Assembly: GCF_000382185.1 (NCBI RefSeq)
Contig: NZ_KB907784.1
Span: 124,001-188,000 of the forward strand
Origin: Bordetella sp. FB-8
GTDB taxonomy: Bacteria > Pseudomonadota > Gammaproteobacteria > Burkholderiales > Burkholderiaceae_B
Length of the DNA stretch: 64,000 nt
Direction of reading: 5' to 3'
The stretch's first letter is position 1. Every line of letters begins with the position of its first letter. The notes under the pieces are model-generated. The model saw only the letters and a program-made list of their open reading frames with translations. It was not told where the DNA came from and made no database searches. Below are positions 1 through 9,041 of this stretch, piece by piece. Both the position numbers and the translations under genes were made by a program.

Positions 1-1686
1 GTCGTCGATGTGGCGCAGGCTGAACTCTTCCTTGGCCACCGCCACGTACAGGTCGTCGGCGCGCGCGAAGCCCAGCGTCTGCGCCAGTTGCTCCAGGTTG
101 ACAGCCGTCTTGCCCAGGCGCTGCAACTCCTTCTCCACCAGGGCCTGCCCCTGGGCGATGCGCTGCGCCAGCTCGATAGCGTTGAACCACATGCGCACCT
201 TGCTGCGCGCGCGCGGGCTGGCCAGATAGCCCAGTTGAGGATTGAGCCAATCGCGCGAGGGGCCGCCCGACTTGGCCGCAACGATTTCCACTGTCTGGCC
301 TGTGGCTAGACGCGTGTGCAGCGGCACCATCTGGCCGTCGATGCGCGCGCCGCGGCAGCGATGACCCAGGTCGGTGTGCAGGTGGTAGGCGAAATCGACC
401 GGCGTGGACCCTTCGGGCAGCTCGATCACGCGCGCCTGCGGCGTGAGCACGTAGATGTGCCCACCCGTCTGAGCGGCCGCGGCGTCCTCCCGAGTATCCA
501 GATCGCTGTTCCAGGCCAGCAGTTGACGCATCCACGATAGCTGCCGGTCGTAGTCGCTGGAGGCTGCCACCTGACCGCCCCTGGCCCCGGCCTCTTTGTA
601 GCGCCAATGCGCGGCCATACCGTACTCGGCGAACTGGTGCATTTCGCGCGTGCGGATCTGCACTTCGAAGGGCCGCCCTTGGGCGTCAGTGACGACGGTG
701 TGCAGCGAGCGGTAGCCGTTGGGCTTGGGACGCGAGATGTAGTCATCGAAAGCCTCAATCATCGGCATCCACATCTCGTGCACCAGGGCCAGCGCGGCAT
801 AGCAGGCGCGCACGTCCCCGACGATCACGCGCAAGGCGCGCAAATCAAGGAGTTCGGAAAAATCCAGCCGCTTGATGCGCATCTTGTTCCAGATGCTGTA
901 GATGTGCTTGGGCCGGCCGTAGACCTCGGCCTCGATGCCGGCCTGCTTCAGGGCCTGGCTCAGGCGTGCGACCGCGTCGGCGATGAAAGCCTCGCGCTCG
1001 GCCCGTTTTTCCTCGAGCAGGCGGGCGATCTGCTTGTAACGCTCGGGTTCGAGAAAACGGAAGGACAGGTCTTCGAGTTCCCACTTGACCTGCCAGATGC
1101 CCAGGCGATTGGCCAGCGGGGTGTACAGGTCCAGCGTTTCGCGCGCCAGCTCGGGCGGGCACAGCGTCCTGGTCTCGGCATGCCAGCGCAGCGTCTGCAG
1201 ACGCGAAGCCAGGCGCATCAGCACGATGCGCAGGTCGGCTGCCATGGCCAGCAGCATCTTGCGCTGCATTTCCTTCTGGTCGCCGGTCGCGGCCGTGATA
1301 TCGCTGGCCTGCCGGGCTGCGACATTCAGGCGCAGCAAGGCATGCGAGCCGGCCAGGAGCCTGGCGGTCTGCGCGCCGAATTCGACGGCGACGGGATCGT
1401 TGCGCGCGTTGCCGGCCGGCAAGGCATCGGACGGCAAGGCGGCCAACAAAGCGGCTGCGCGGGTGGAGGCGTCGGTTTGCAGGCCCGCCAGCAGGCGCAC
1501 GACGCCCGCGGCATGGCCGACCAGCGGTTCGCCGGTAAGCGCTTGCTGCGCCTGAAAGCGCGGTTCCGCCCAGGCGGCTGCCCGGGCCAGAAGCTGCACG
1601 CCATCCTCGTCCAGACCCGCGCCGGCCGCCTGCAGCCAGCTCGCGTCAAAAGGCGCGGCAAGCGGCGGGAAAGGCGAGGCGGACAT
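1..1686 (-). CDS. relA: GTP pyrophosphokinase RelA, 3' end outside window
   Basis: Makes the alarmone (p)ppGpp from GTP/GDP and ATP on stalled ribosomes. 562 codons are visible from an ATG at 1686; the C-terminus lies beyond base 1. The N-terminal hydrolase domain lacks the HD residues, as in monofunctional RelA. The synthetase domain shows GRPKHIYSIWNKM, RPKPNGYRSLHTVV and the catalytic Glu in FEVQIRT, followed by a TGS domain from about residue 400 (IYVLTPQARVIELPEGSTP). The acidic motif, EFDD in E. coli RelA, reads AFDD here (residues 312-315, preceded by another Glu). The regulatory ACT end is not visible. No clear Shine-Dalgarno sequence precedes the start. Confidence 0.95.
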   Translation of the reverse strand, partial: MSASPFPPLAAPFDASWLQAAGAGLDEDGVQLLARAAAWAEPRFQAQQALTGEPLVGHAAGVVRLLAGLQTDASTRAAALLAALPSDALPAGNARNDPVAVEFGAQTARLLAGSHALLRLNVAARQASDITAATGDQKEMQRKMLLAMAADLRIVLMRLASRLQTLRWHAETRTLCPPELARETLDLYTPLANRLGIWQVKWELEDLSFRFLEPERYKQIARLLEEKRAEREAFIADAVARLSQALKQAGIEAEVYGRPKHIYSIWNKMRIKRLDFSELLDLRALRVIVGDVRACYAALALVHEMWMPMIEAFDDYISRPKPNGYRSLHTVVTDAQGRPFEVQIRTREMHQFAEYGMAAHWRYKEAGARGGQVAASSDYDRQLSWMRQLLAWNSDLDTREDAAAAQTGGHIYVLTPQARVIELPEGSTPVDFAYHLHTDLGHRCRGARIDGQMVPLHTRLATGQTVEIVAAKSGGPSRDWLNPQLGYLASPRARSKVRMWFNAIELAQRIAQGQALVEKELQRLGKTAVNLEQLAQTLGFARADDLYVAVAKEEFSLRHIDD

Positions 1687-1733
1687 GGTGAGATAGCTTA
1701 GAAAAAATGCAGCACAATTTAACACTCTACCGC

Positions 1734-1760
1734 AAAAAATAAGGCCGCCCGAAGGCGGCC
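1734..1760 (-). terminator. Rho-independent terminator after ridA
   Basis: A 7-bp GGCCGCC/GGCGGCC stem (1743-1760) with a TTCG-type loop is followed on the minus strand by TTATTTTTT. It lies 25 bases past the ridA stop and should insulate relA from ridA. Confidence 0.85.
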
Positions 1761-1784
1761 CTACACCGATCAGGGCCGGCGCAA

Positions 1785-2135
1785 TCAGACCGCGGCGGTG
1801 ACGACGATCTCGACCTTGATGTCGGGATTGGCCAGGCGCGCTTCGATGGTGGCGCGCGCGGGCGCTGCACCCTCTGCGACCCAGGCGTCCCAGGCCGTGT
1901 TCATGCCGGCGAACTCGGCGATATTGGCCACGAACACCTGCGCCATCAGGATGCGCGACTTGTCGCTGCCGACCTCGGCCAGCAACTGGTCGATGGTGGC
2001 CAGCACCTGCCGGGTCTGGCCGGCGATGTCCTGCGTCGTATCCTCGGGCACCTGGCCGGCCAGATAGGCCACGCCGTTGTAAACGGCGACGTCGGACAGG
2101 CGCTTGCCCACATTGATGCGCGTGATATTGCTCAT
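1785..2135 (-). CDS. ridA: RidA/YjgF family enamine/imine deaminase
   Basis: 116-residue protein of the YjgF/YER057c/UK114 family. Members hydrolyse reactive 2-aminoacrylate-type imines released by PLP enzymes. It is shorter than E. coli RidA (128 residues), but the C-terminal RATIEARLANPDIKVEI stretch carries the family's substrate-carboxylate Arg. The start at 2135 is the first Met of a compact family-length product. It lies between pncB (upstream, same strand) and relA, and is closed by a terminator. Other Rid subfamilies share the fold, so the exact substrate is uncertain. Confidence 0.88.
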   Translation of the reverse strand: MSNITRINVGKRLSDVAVYNGVAYLAGQVPEDTTQDIAGQTRQVLATIDQLLAEVGSDKSRILMAQVFVANIAEFAGMNTAWDAWVAEGAAPARATIEARLANPDIKVEIVVTAAV

Positions 2136-2201
2136 GAGATCCTCTGTGCGAAAAAAGTTGGGTGATGCTTGTTAAGGCAAAAACTGGGCGCCTGCGCGAA
2201 G

Positions 2202-3377
2202 TCAGGGCAGTGGCAATTCGAACACCTGGCGCAGATAGGCCAGATAGGCCGGATCATCGCACATGGTCTTTTCGGGCGCATCGGACACCTTGGCTACCGG
2301 CTGGCCGTTACAGCGGACCATCTTGATGACGATCTGCAGAGGCTCGTAGCCCAGGTCGTTGGTGAGATTGGTGCCAATCCCGAACGACAGCTTACAGCGC
2401 TGCGAAAAGCGCCGGAAAAGCTCGATGGCCTTGGGGAAATTCAGCGAATCGGAAAATACCAGGGTCTTGGTGCGCGGATCGCTGCGATTGTTGCGGTAGT
2501 GTTCGATCATGCGCTCGCCCCAGGTGAAGGGGTCGCCCGAATCGTGACGCGCGCCGTCGAACAGTTTGCAGAAATACATATCGAAATCGCGCAGGAACGC
2601 GCCCATGCCGTAGACGTCCGACAAGGCGATGCCCAGGTCGCCGCGGTATTCGCGGGCCCACATCTCCAGCGCGTAGACTTGCGAATCGCGCAGGCGCGGA
2701 CCGAGCGCCTGGCAGGCCTGCAGGTACTCGTGGCCCATGGTGCCCAGGGGTAGCACGCTGTGGCGCCTGGCCAGCAGCACATTGCTGGTGCCCACGAAAT
2801 ACGGTTGCATCTGGTTCTTGAGGGTGGCCACCACCTCGTCGTGCCAGACCTTGGAAAAACGCCGGCGCGTACCGTAGTCGGCCAGGCGAAATTCGGCCAG
2901 CGCGGGATCATCCCTGACCAGGCCCATCTTTTCCTGCAGACGCCGGCGCCCCTCCTGCAGATCGGGATGGGGCCGGGTATTACGGAAATAGACCTCGTTG
3001 ACGATGGCCAGCACCGGGATCTCGAACAGGATGGTGTGCAGCCAGGGTCCCTCGATCTCGATCGAGATCTCGCCCGGCGACTCGCCCTCGCGGATATCGA
3101 TGCAGCGCTCGGGCATGTGATAGAGGCCCAGGAAATCGACGAAGTCGCTGGTGAGAAAGCGCAGGCCGCGCAGGTAGTCCAGCTCGTCGTCGGCAAACCG
3201 CAGCTGGCACAGGAGGTGAACCTCGGCGCGGATTTCGTCCAGGTAGGGCCGCAGGTCGGCGCCCGGCGTGCGACACTTGAACCGGTATTGAACTTGGGCG
3301 GCCGGGAACTGGTGCAGCACGACCTGCATCATGCTGAACTTGTAGAGGTCGGTGTCGAGCAACGAGTCGATGATCAT
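2202..3377 (-). CDS. pncB: Nicotinate phosphoribosyltransferase
   Basis: Converts nicotinate, PRPP and ATP to nicotinate mononucleotide in the NAD salvage (Preiss-Handler) pathway. The 391 residues match the family length. N-terminal [13 protein letters not shown], the GTMGHEYLQ segment containing the phosphorylated His, and [14 protein letters not shown] are characteristic. The frame is open upstream to 3449, but the ATG at 3377 is chosen because it starts the conserved [13 protein letters not shown] and has an AAGGTG ribosome site nine bases before it. Confidence 0.95.
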   Translation of the reverse strand: MIIDSLLDTDLYKFSMMQVVLHQFPAAQVQYRFKCRTPGADLRPYLDEIRAEVHLLCQLRFADDELDYLRGLRFLTSDFVDFLGLYHMPERCIDIREGESPGEISIEIEGPWLHTILFEIPVLAIVNEVYFRNTRPHPDLQEGRRRLQEKMGLVRDDPALAEFRLADYGTRRRFSKVWHDEVVATLKNQMQPYFVGTSNVLLARRHSVLPLGTMGHEYLQACQALGPRLRDSQVYALEMWAREYRGDLGIALSDVYGMGAFLRDFDMYFCKLFDGARHDSGDPFTWGERMIEHYRNNRSDPRTKTLVFSDSLNFPKAIELFRRFSQRCKLSFGIGTNLTNDLGYEPLQIVIKMVRCNGQPVAKVSDAPEKTMCDDPAYLAYLRQVFELPLP

Positions 3378-3552
3378 GATTGCGCACACCTTAACATGGC
3401 CCCCGCAGGGGCCGCCGGGCGGGCGCAAGCGCGGAAGCGGCATATGCATATAACCAGGACACGCGCCTGCCTACTGGCCGATACGCCGGTGTCATTGGGT
3501 AAAATCCCGCCCATCCACACACGAATCAACGCCCTGCCCGGAGCCGTCTGCA

Positions 3553-3876
3553 ATGACCCACGTCGTCACCGAAAACTGTATCAAGTGCAAGTACACCGAT
3601 TGCGTGGACGTCTGCCCGGTTGACTGCTTCAAGGAAGGCCCGAACTTTCTGGTCATCGATCCCGACGAGTGCATCGACTGCGCCGTCTGCATCCCTGAAT
3701 GCCCCGCCAACGCCATCTATGCCGAGGAGGACGTGCCGCAGGACCAGATCAAGTTCATCCAGATCAACGCCGACCTGACCTCCGAATTCACGACCATCAG
3801 TCGGGCCAAGAAGCCCCTGCCCGATGCCGACCAGTGGAACGGCGTGACCGACAAACTGCAGTTTCTCGAAAAGTAA
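3553..3876 (+). CDS. fdxA: 7Fe-8S ferredoxin FdxA
   Basis: 107-residue soluble electron carrier. Cysteines at 9, 12, 17, 21 and 25, and a second set at 40, 43, 46 and 50 ([11 protein letters not shown]), fit the [3Fe-4S][4Fe-4S] ferredoxin family of Azotobacter FdI/FdxA. The C-terminal half is the usual acidic extension, ending LQFLEK. The stop codon abuts the GTG start of the next gene, so the two are probably co-translated as a ferredoxin/reductase pair. Confidence 0.95.
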   Translation: MTHVVTENCIKCKYTDCVDVCPVDCFKEGPNFLVIDPDECIDCAVCIPECPANAIYAEEDVPQDQIKFIQINADLTSEFTTISRAKKPLPDADQWNGVTDKLQFLEK

Positions 3877-4650
3877 GTGGCTGAGGAAAAATATACGCGG
3901 CAGACGGTCACCCATGTCCGGGCCTGGGTGCCGGGCAAGCTGTTCTCCCTGCGCGTGAGCCGCGATCCGGCCTATGCCTTCCAGCCCGGCCAGTTTGCCC
4001 GCCTGGGCCTGGCGGCAGAAGACGCGCACGACTGCGCGGCCCCACCCGGCCTTTGGCGCGCCTACTCCATGGTTTCGGCGCCGCACGAGGCGGAACTCGA
4101 GTTCTATTCCATCGTCGTACCCGAGGGCCAATTCAGCCCCCGGCTGGCCCGGCTGCGTCCGGGCGACGCCCTGTACGTCGACAAGACGCCCTTCGGCTTT
4201 CTCACGCTGGAGCGCTTTCCCGACGGCGAGGATCTCTGGCTGCTGGCCACCGGCACGGGATTGTCGGCCTATATGTCCATCCTGCGCGACCCGACGGTGC
4301 GGCGGCGCTTTCGCCGTGTCGCGCTGGTGCATGGCGTGCGTACGGCCGAAGAACTGGCCTATCGCGACGAGATCCAGGCGCTGGCCGGCCAGGATCCGGG
4401 CCTGACCTATCTGCCCATCGCCACCCGCGAAACGCTGCCCGGCATGCCCCAGGACCGCCTGACCACGCTCGTCGCCGACGGCGGACTGGAACGGCTGGCC
4501 GGCCTGGCGCTGGACCCGGCCCGCTCACGCGTCATGCTTTGCGGCAACCCCGCCATGCTCGCCGACGCCCGCAAACTACTGGGCGAGCGCGGATTTGCCC
4601 CGGGACGCCGCGGCATCCCGGGCAATCTGGCCGTCGAGAACTACTGGTAG
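3877..4650 (+). CDS. fpr: Ferredoxin--NADP(+) reductase
   Basis: 257-residue FAD enzyme that moves electrons between NADPH and ferredoxin or flavodoxin. It starts with GTG directly after the fdxA stop. The FAD motif RAYSMVSAP lies near residue 65, the pyridine-nucleotide motif ATGTGLSAYMSILRD near residue 125, and an aromatic C-terminus (VENYW) closes the active site as in bacterial Fpr. Its only operon neighbour is fdxA, its likely redox partner. Confidence 0.93.
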   Translation: MAEEKYTRQTVTHVRAWVPGKLFSLRVSRDPAYAFQPGQFARLGLAAEDAHDCAAPPGLWRAYSMVSAPHEAELEFYSIVVPEGQFSPRLARLRPGDALYVDKTPFGFLTLERFPDGEDLWLLATGTGLSAYMSILRDPTVRRRFRRVALVHGVRTAEELAYRDEIQALAGQDPGLTYLPIATRETLPGMPQDRLTTLVADGGLERLAGLALDPARSRVMLCGNPAMLADARKLLGERGFAPGRRGIPGNLAVENYW

Positions 4651-4816
4651 CGCAGCCGCAGGTCGTATTTACGCAACGCCGGCGTGAGCGAAATACACAT
4701 TACAAGTGATTGTTCTGACATATATTCTTAATATTTGGTCGATTCGCGCGTAATCAACGATGCGCCAAGCTCGAAAGAGCCGGCATTACCCGGCCTTGCG
4801 GAGACAGGAATAACTA

Positions 4817-6037
4817 ATGCTGTATCAGTTGCATGAAATGCAGCGGGCGTTTCTGCGCCCCCTGGCCGAGTTCACGGACGCCGGCGCACAGTGGTTCACC
4901 GATCCCGCCAGCCCGCTGTCGTACATGCCGATTTCACGCCAGGTCGCAGCCGGCCTGGAACTGGTGCATCGCTTCGGCAAGGATTACCACAAACCCGATT
5001 GGGGCATCGATGAGGTCGATGTCGACGGCAGGCAGGTCGCCGTGCGCCCGACCGGCGTGCTGACCCGCCCCTTCTGCCATCTGGTGCATTTCGAGCGCGA
5101 CCTGCCGGCCCGGCGCGCGCGCGACCCGCGCATACTGCTGGTGGCTCCCATGTCGGGCCACCATGCCACCTTGCTGCGCGACACCGTCCGTGCGCTTCTA
5201 CCCGAGCACGAGGTCTACGTCACCGACTGGATCGATGCGCGCATGGTGCCGGCACTGGCCGGCCCCTTCCACCTGGACGACTACGTACGCTATGTCCAGG
5301 AATTCATACGCCATCTGGGGCCCGATACCCATGTGATTTCGGTCTGCCAGCCCACGGTACCGGTGCTGGCGGCCGTCTCGCTCATGGCCAGCTCGGGCGA
5401 TGTGCAGCCGCGCAGCATGGTGATGATGGGCGGTCCCATCGATCCGCGCCAGTCGCCCACGCAGGTCAACAACCTGGCCACGACCAAATCTTATTCCTGG
5501 TTCGAGAATCAGGTCATCCACGCCGTGCCCGCCAACCATATCGGCGTGGGCCGCCGTGTCTATCCCGGCTTCCTGCAACACGCGGGGTTCATGGCCATGA
5601 ACCCCGACCGCCACCTGAAGTCGCACTACGAGTTCTACCTCGACCTGCTGCGTGGCGACGACAGCGACGCCGAGGCGCACCGCCGCTTCTACGACGAATA
5701 CAACGCCGTGCTGGACATGCCGGCCGAGTTCTACCTGGACACCATCCGCGTCGTGTTCCAGGAGTTTCGCCTGCCCAACGGCACCTGGGAGGTCGACGGC
5801 CAGCGGGTCAGGCCGGCCGACATCAGAAAGACGGCGCTGCTGGCGATCGAAGGCGAGCTGGACGACATTTCCGGCGTGGGCCAGACCCGCGCAGCCATCG
5901 ACCTGTGTCGCGGCATTCCTGCCGCGCGCAAACATTATCACCTGGCTCCGGGGGCCGGCCACTACGGCATATTCTCGGGTCGGCGCTGGCGCGAGACGAT
6001 CTGCCCCAGGATCGCGCAATTCATCCGCAAGTCGTGA
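4817..6037 (+). CDS. phaZ: Intracellular poly(3-hydroxybutyrate) depolymerase
   Basis: 406-residue alpha/beta hydrolase that mobilises native PHB granules in the cytoplasm. The nucleophile elbow reads SVCQPT, with Cys177 in place of Ser, as in the Ralstonia eutropha PhaZa1 class. Asp349/350 (GELDDISG) and His382 (GAGHYGIF) complete the triad. There is no signal peptide, as expected for the intracellular class. The ATG at 4817 follows GGAGACAGGAATAACTA. The gene ends in a GTGA overlap with the RnfB-like gene, suggesting coupled translation. Confidence 0.93.
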   Translation: MLYQLHEMQRAFLRPLAEFTDAGAQWFTDPASPLSYMPISRQVAAGLELVHRFGKDYHKPDWGIDEVDVDGRQVAVRPTGVLTRPFCHLVHFERDLPARRARDPRILLVAPMSGHHATLLRDTVRALLPEHEVYVTDWIDARMVPALAGPFHLDDYVRYVQEFIRHLGPDTHVISVCQPTVPVLAAVSLMASSGDVQPRSMVMMGGPIDPRQSPTQVNNLATTKSYSWFENQVIHAVPANHIGVGRRVYPGFLQHAGFMAMNPDRHLKSHYEFYLDLLRGDDSDAEAHRRFYDEYNAVLDMPAEFYLDTIRVVFQEFRLPNGTWEVDGQRVRPADIRKTALLAIEGELDDISGVGQTRAAIDLCRGIPAARKHYHLAPGAGHYGIFSGRRWRETICPRIAQFIRKS

Positions 6038-6666
6038 TCGATTCCACCCTGATAGACCGCATTGACGCGCTGCTGCCGCAAACGCAATGCACCCAGTGCG
6101 GCTATGAGGGCTGCCGCCCCTATGCACAGGCCATCGCCGAGGGCGCCGCGTCCATAGACCGCTGTCCGCCGGGCGGAGACGAGGGCATCGCGGCCCTGGC
6201 TGCGCTGCTGTCCGTACCCGTGCTGCCCCTGGACACAACGCGTGGCGTACACGGCCCGCTACTGACCGCCATGATCGACGAGGCGCATTGCATAGGCTGC
6301 ACCTTGTGCATCCAGGCCTGCCCGGTCGACGCCATCGTCGGCGCCAACAAGCGCATGCACACGGTGCTGGCCGACCTGTGCACCGGGTGCGACCTGTGCA
6401 TGCCGCCCTGCCCGGTGGACTGCATCAGCATGGTCCCCGCCGATCGGAGCTGGACGCCCGACGACGCGAGACGCTCGCGCCAGCGCCATCAGGCGCGCGC
6501 CGCGCGCCTGGCCGCCAGCAACCTCACACTGATGGCCGACGCGCCCGCGGCCGACACCGCGCCTGTCGATGCCTCGCGCGGCGCGCCGCATGACGCCGAG
6601 CGCAAGCGCAACGCCGTAGAATCAGCGCTGGCCCGCGCCCGCGCGCGCCGAGCCGGCGGCAAATAG
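6034..6666 (+). CDS. Soluble RnfB-like iron-sulfur protein
   Basis: 210 residues from a GTG overlapping the phaZ stop. The N-terminal 4Fe-4S domain has Cys19, 22, 27 and 44 ([15 protein letters not shown]). Two 4Fe-4S motifs follow at Cys86/89/92/96 and Cys116/119/122/126 ([24 protein letters not shown]). The domain order is that of RnfB/RsxB, but the N-terminal membrane helix is missing and no other rnf genes are nearby. The tail is Arg/Ala-rich. Electron transfer is the safe call; partners are unknown. The exact start rests on the overlap, as no strong ribosome site is visible. Confidence 0.85.
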   Translation: MIDSTLIDRIDALLPQTQCTQCGYEGCRPYAQAIAEGAASIDRCPPGGDEGIAALAALLSVPVLPLDTTRGVHGPLLTAMIDEAHCIGCTLCIQACPVDAIVGANKRMHTVLADLCTGCDLCMPPCPVDCISMVPADRSWTPDDARRSRQRHQARAARLAASNLTLMADAPAADTAPVDASRGAPHDAERKRNAVESALARARARRAGGK

Positions 6667-6725
6667 CGCCGCAGCGCTGCAAGCCCTGGCGTGCATAGCG
6701 CCGAGCACCCGATCGAAATCCGCAT

Positions 6726-7361
6726 ATGAATAGCACCAAGCGCCGCGAAATTTTCGCCCGCCTGCAGGCGGCCAATCCGCATCCGCAAAGCGAACTGGAC
6801 TATGCATCGCCATTCCAGTTGCTCATCGCGGTGCTGCTGTCGGCCCAGGCCACCGACAAATCGGTGAACCTGGCCACGCGCAAATTTTTCCCGCAATACG
6901 GCACACCGGAAAAGCTGGCCGCGCTGGGCGTGGCCAGACTCGAAGAATTCATCAAGACCATAGGCTTGTTCCGCACCAAGGCCAAAAACGCCATCGCTAC
7001 CAGCCAACTCATCCTGGAACGCCACGGCGGCCTGGTACCGCAAAGCCGCGAGGCCCTGCAAGCCCTGCCCGGCGTAGGCCGCAAGACCGCCAATGTCGTG
7101 CTCAACATCGCCTTCGGCGAACCGGCCATCGCCGTGGACACGCACATCTTCCGTGTGGCCAATCGCACCGGCCTGGCGCCCGGCAAAGATGTGCTGGCCG
7201 TCGAGCTCAAGCTGGAAAAAGTGACGCCGCCCGAATACGCGCAGCACGCGCACCACTGGCTCATTCTGCACGGCCGCTATGTCTGCGTGGCACGCAAACC
7301 CAAGTGTCTGCAATGCGGGATCGCCGATCTGTGCGATTACAAATCCAAGACCAAAGCCTGA
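6726..7361 (+). CDS. nth: Endonuclease III (DNA glycosylase/AP lyase)
   Basis: 211 residues, the same length as E. coli Nth. Removes oxidised pyrimidines and cleaves abasic sites in base-excision repair. The helix-hairpin-helix LPGVGRKTANVVLN carries the catalytic Lys; AVDTHIFRVANRTGL carries the catalytic Asp; the C-terminal cluster motif CVARKPKCLQCGIADLC binds 4Fe-4S. It follows the RnfB-like gene on the same strand after a 59-base gap, an arrangement recalling rnf-nth clusters in other bacteria. Confidence 0.96.
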   Translation: MNSTKRREIFARLQAANPHPQSELDYASPFQLLIAVLLSAQATDKSVNLATRKFFPQYGTPEKLAALGVARLEEFIKTIGLFRTKAKNAIATSQLILERHGGLVPQSREALQALPGVGRKTANVVLNIAFGEPAIAVDTHIFRVANRTGLAPGKDVLAVELKLEKVTPPEYAQHAHHWLILHGRYVCVARKPKCLQCGIADLCDYKSKTKA

Positions 7362-7383
7362 CCTCGGACTGAGTCCGCTTCCT

Positions 7384-7423
7384 ATGTAAAACCCTTCCCC
7401 ATGTAAAACCCTTATGGAAAACC
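7384..7423 (+). repeat. Direct repeats upstream of first liv operon
   Basis: ATGTAAAACCCTT occurs exactly at 7384-7396 and 7401-7413 (17-bp step), and a partial copy ATGGAAAACC follows at 7414. They lie between nth and the importer operon, before a TTTTATATAAG stretch that could hold a -10. A tandem regulator site is possible; no regulator can be assigned. Confidence 0.5.
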
Positions 7424-7498
7424 GGGAGCTGGATCAGCATACTCGCCAAGTTTTATATAAGAGTCGATTCACAACGACAAAGGCAGAGGACACATCAC

Positions 7499-8272
7499 AT
7501 GAGCGATGCGATCCTGGAGACAAAAAAGCTCACCAAGGAATTCCGCGGCTTCGTCGCGGTCAACGGCGTCGACCTGCGGGTAGAGCGCGGGGAAATCCAT
7601 GCCCTGATCGGCCCCAACGGCGCAGGCAAGACCACTTGCTTTAACCTGCTGACCAAATTCCTGGCACCCACGTCCGGTTCCATTTTCTTCAACGGCGTTG
7701 ACATCACCGGTGAACGCCCCGCGCAGATCGCGCGCCGCGGCGTGATCCGTTCGTTCCAGATCTCGGCCGTCTTTCCTCACCTGACCGTGCTGGAAAACGT
7801 GCGCATCGGCCTGCAGCGCAAGACCGGCCTGTCCTACCATTTCTGGAAAAGCGAAAGCGGGCTGAGCAACCTCGAAGGCCGCGCCCGCGAACTGCTCGAC
7901 CAAGTCGACCTGGGCAGCTTCGCCGAGGAACTCACCCTCAATCTGCCCTACGGCCGCAAGCGCGCGCTGGAAATCGCCACCACCCTGGCCATGGAACCCG
8001 AACTCATGTTGCTGGACGAACCCACGCAAGGCATGGGCCACGAAGACGTCGACCGCATCACCCAGCTCATCAAGCGCGTGAGCGAAGGCCGCACCATCCT
8101 CATGGTCGAACACAATATGACGGTGATCTCGTCCATCGCCGACACCATCACCGTTCTGGCGCGCGGCGCCGTGCTGGCCCAGGGCAATTACGCCGAAGTC
8201 TCGCGACATCCTGCCGTCATGCAGGCCTACATGGGCACGACCGACGGCGAAATGCAGGGGGCACACCCATGA
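7499..8272 (+). CDS. Branched-chain-type ABC importer ATPase (LivG-like)
   Basis: 257-residue cytoplasmic ATPase. Walker A is GPNGAGKTTCFNL and Walker B is ELMLLDEP. The ABC signature is atypical: LPYGRKR where LivG proteins usually have AYGQQR-like sequence, and the D-loop reads QGMGHEDV. First gene of a five-gene importer operon (two ATPases, binding protein, two permeases); GCAGAGGACACATCAC precedes its ATG. The stop overlaps the next start as ATGA. The family imports hydrophobic amino acids, but also aromatic acids and amides, so the substrate is not fixed by sequence. Confidence 0.9.
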   Translation: MSDAILETKKLTKEFRGFVAVNGVDLRVERGEIHALIGPNGAGKTTCFNLLTKFLAPTSGSIFFNGVDITGERPAQIARRGVIRSFQISAVFPHLTVLENVRIGLQRKTGLSYHFWKSESGLSNLEGRARELLDQVDLGSFAEELTLNLPYGRKRALEIATTLAMEPELMLLDEPTQGMGHEDVDRITQLIKRVSEGRTILMVEHNMTVISSIADTITVLARGAVLAQGNYAEVSRHPAVMQAYMGTTDGEMQGAHP

Positions 8273-8985
8273 GCACGCCCGCGCTGCAGATCTCCGGGCT
8301 GCATGCCTGGTACGGCGAATCGCACATCCTGCACGGCGTCGACCTGCAAGTCGGCCAAGGCGAAGTCGTGACCCTGCTGGGCCGCAACGGCGCCGGCCGC
8401 ACCACCACCCTGCGCGCCATCCTCGGTCTGACCGGTTCGCGCAAAGGCTCGGTACGCATCCACGGCACCGAGTCGATCGACCTGTCGACCCACAAAATCG
8501 CGCATCTGGGCGTGGGCTACTGTCCCGAGGAACGCGGCATCTTCGCCAGCCTGTCGTGCGAGGAAAACCTGCTGCTGCCCCCGCCGCTGGCCACCGCGGT
8601 TCCGGGCGGCGGCATGTCGCTGGCCGAAATCTACGAGATGTTCCCCAACCTGCTCGAGCGGCGCCATTCGCCAGGCACGCGCTTATCTGGCGGCGAACAG
8701 CAGATGCTGGCCGTGGCCCGCATCCTGCGCACCGGCGCCAACCTGCTGCTGCTGGACGAAATCTCCGAAGGCCTAGCGCCCGTCATCGTGCAGGCGCTGG
8801 CCCGCATGATCACCACGCTCAAGGCGCGCGGCTACACCATCGTCATGGTTGAGCAGAACTTCCGTTTCGCCGCGCCGCTGGCCGACCGCTTCTACGTGAT
8901 GGAGCACGGCCGGATCGTCGAGCACTTCGACGCGTCGCAGCTCGCATCCAAACAAGATACGCTACATGAATTGCTCGGCGTCTGA
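8269..8985 (+). CDS. Branched-chain-type ABC importer ATPase (LivF-like), Arg in Walker A
   Basis: 238-residue second ATPase of the importer. The signature LSGGEQQMLAVARIL is normal. Walker A reads GRNGAGRTTT, so the invariant Lys is Arg (codon CGC at 8398-8400), and Walker B reads LLLLDEISEG instead of DEPTEG. The rest is intact and of family length, so this looks like a subfamily trait rather than decay. It overlaps the preceding ATPase gene by ATGA and is followed by the binding-protein gene after 56 bases. Confidence 0.9.
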   Translation: MSTPALQISGLHAWYGESHILHGVDLQVGQGEVVTLLGRNGAGRTTTLRAILGLTGSRKGSVRIHGTESIDLSTHKIAHLGVGYCPEERGIFASLSCEENLLLPPPLATAVPGGGMSLAEIYEMFPNLLERRHSPGTRLSGGEQQMLAVARILRTGANLLLLDEISEGLAPVIVQALARMITTLKARGYTIVMVEQNFRFAAPLADRFYVMEHGRIVEHFDASQLASKQDTLHELLGV

Positions 8986-9041
8986 TCCGCCAAGACAATG
9001 CTCAAACCGCCGGTGATCCCGGCCCATAACCAGGAGACAGC

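Noticed and set aside
5198..6238. 346-codon minus-strand open frame
   Set aside because: Antisense to phaZ and the RnfB-like gene; no motifs.
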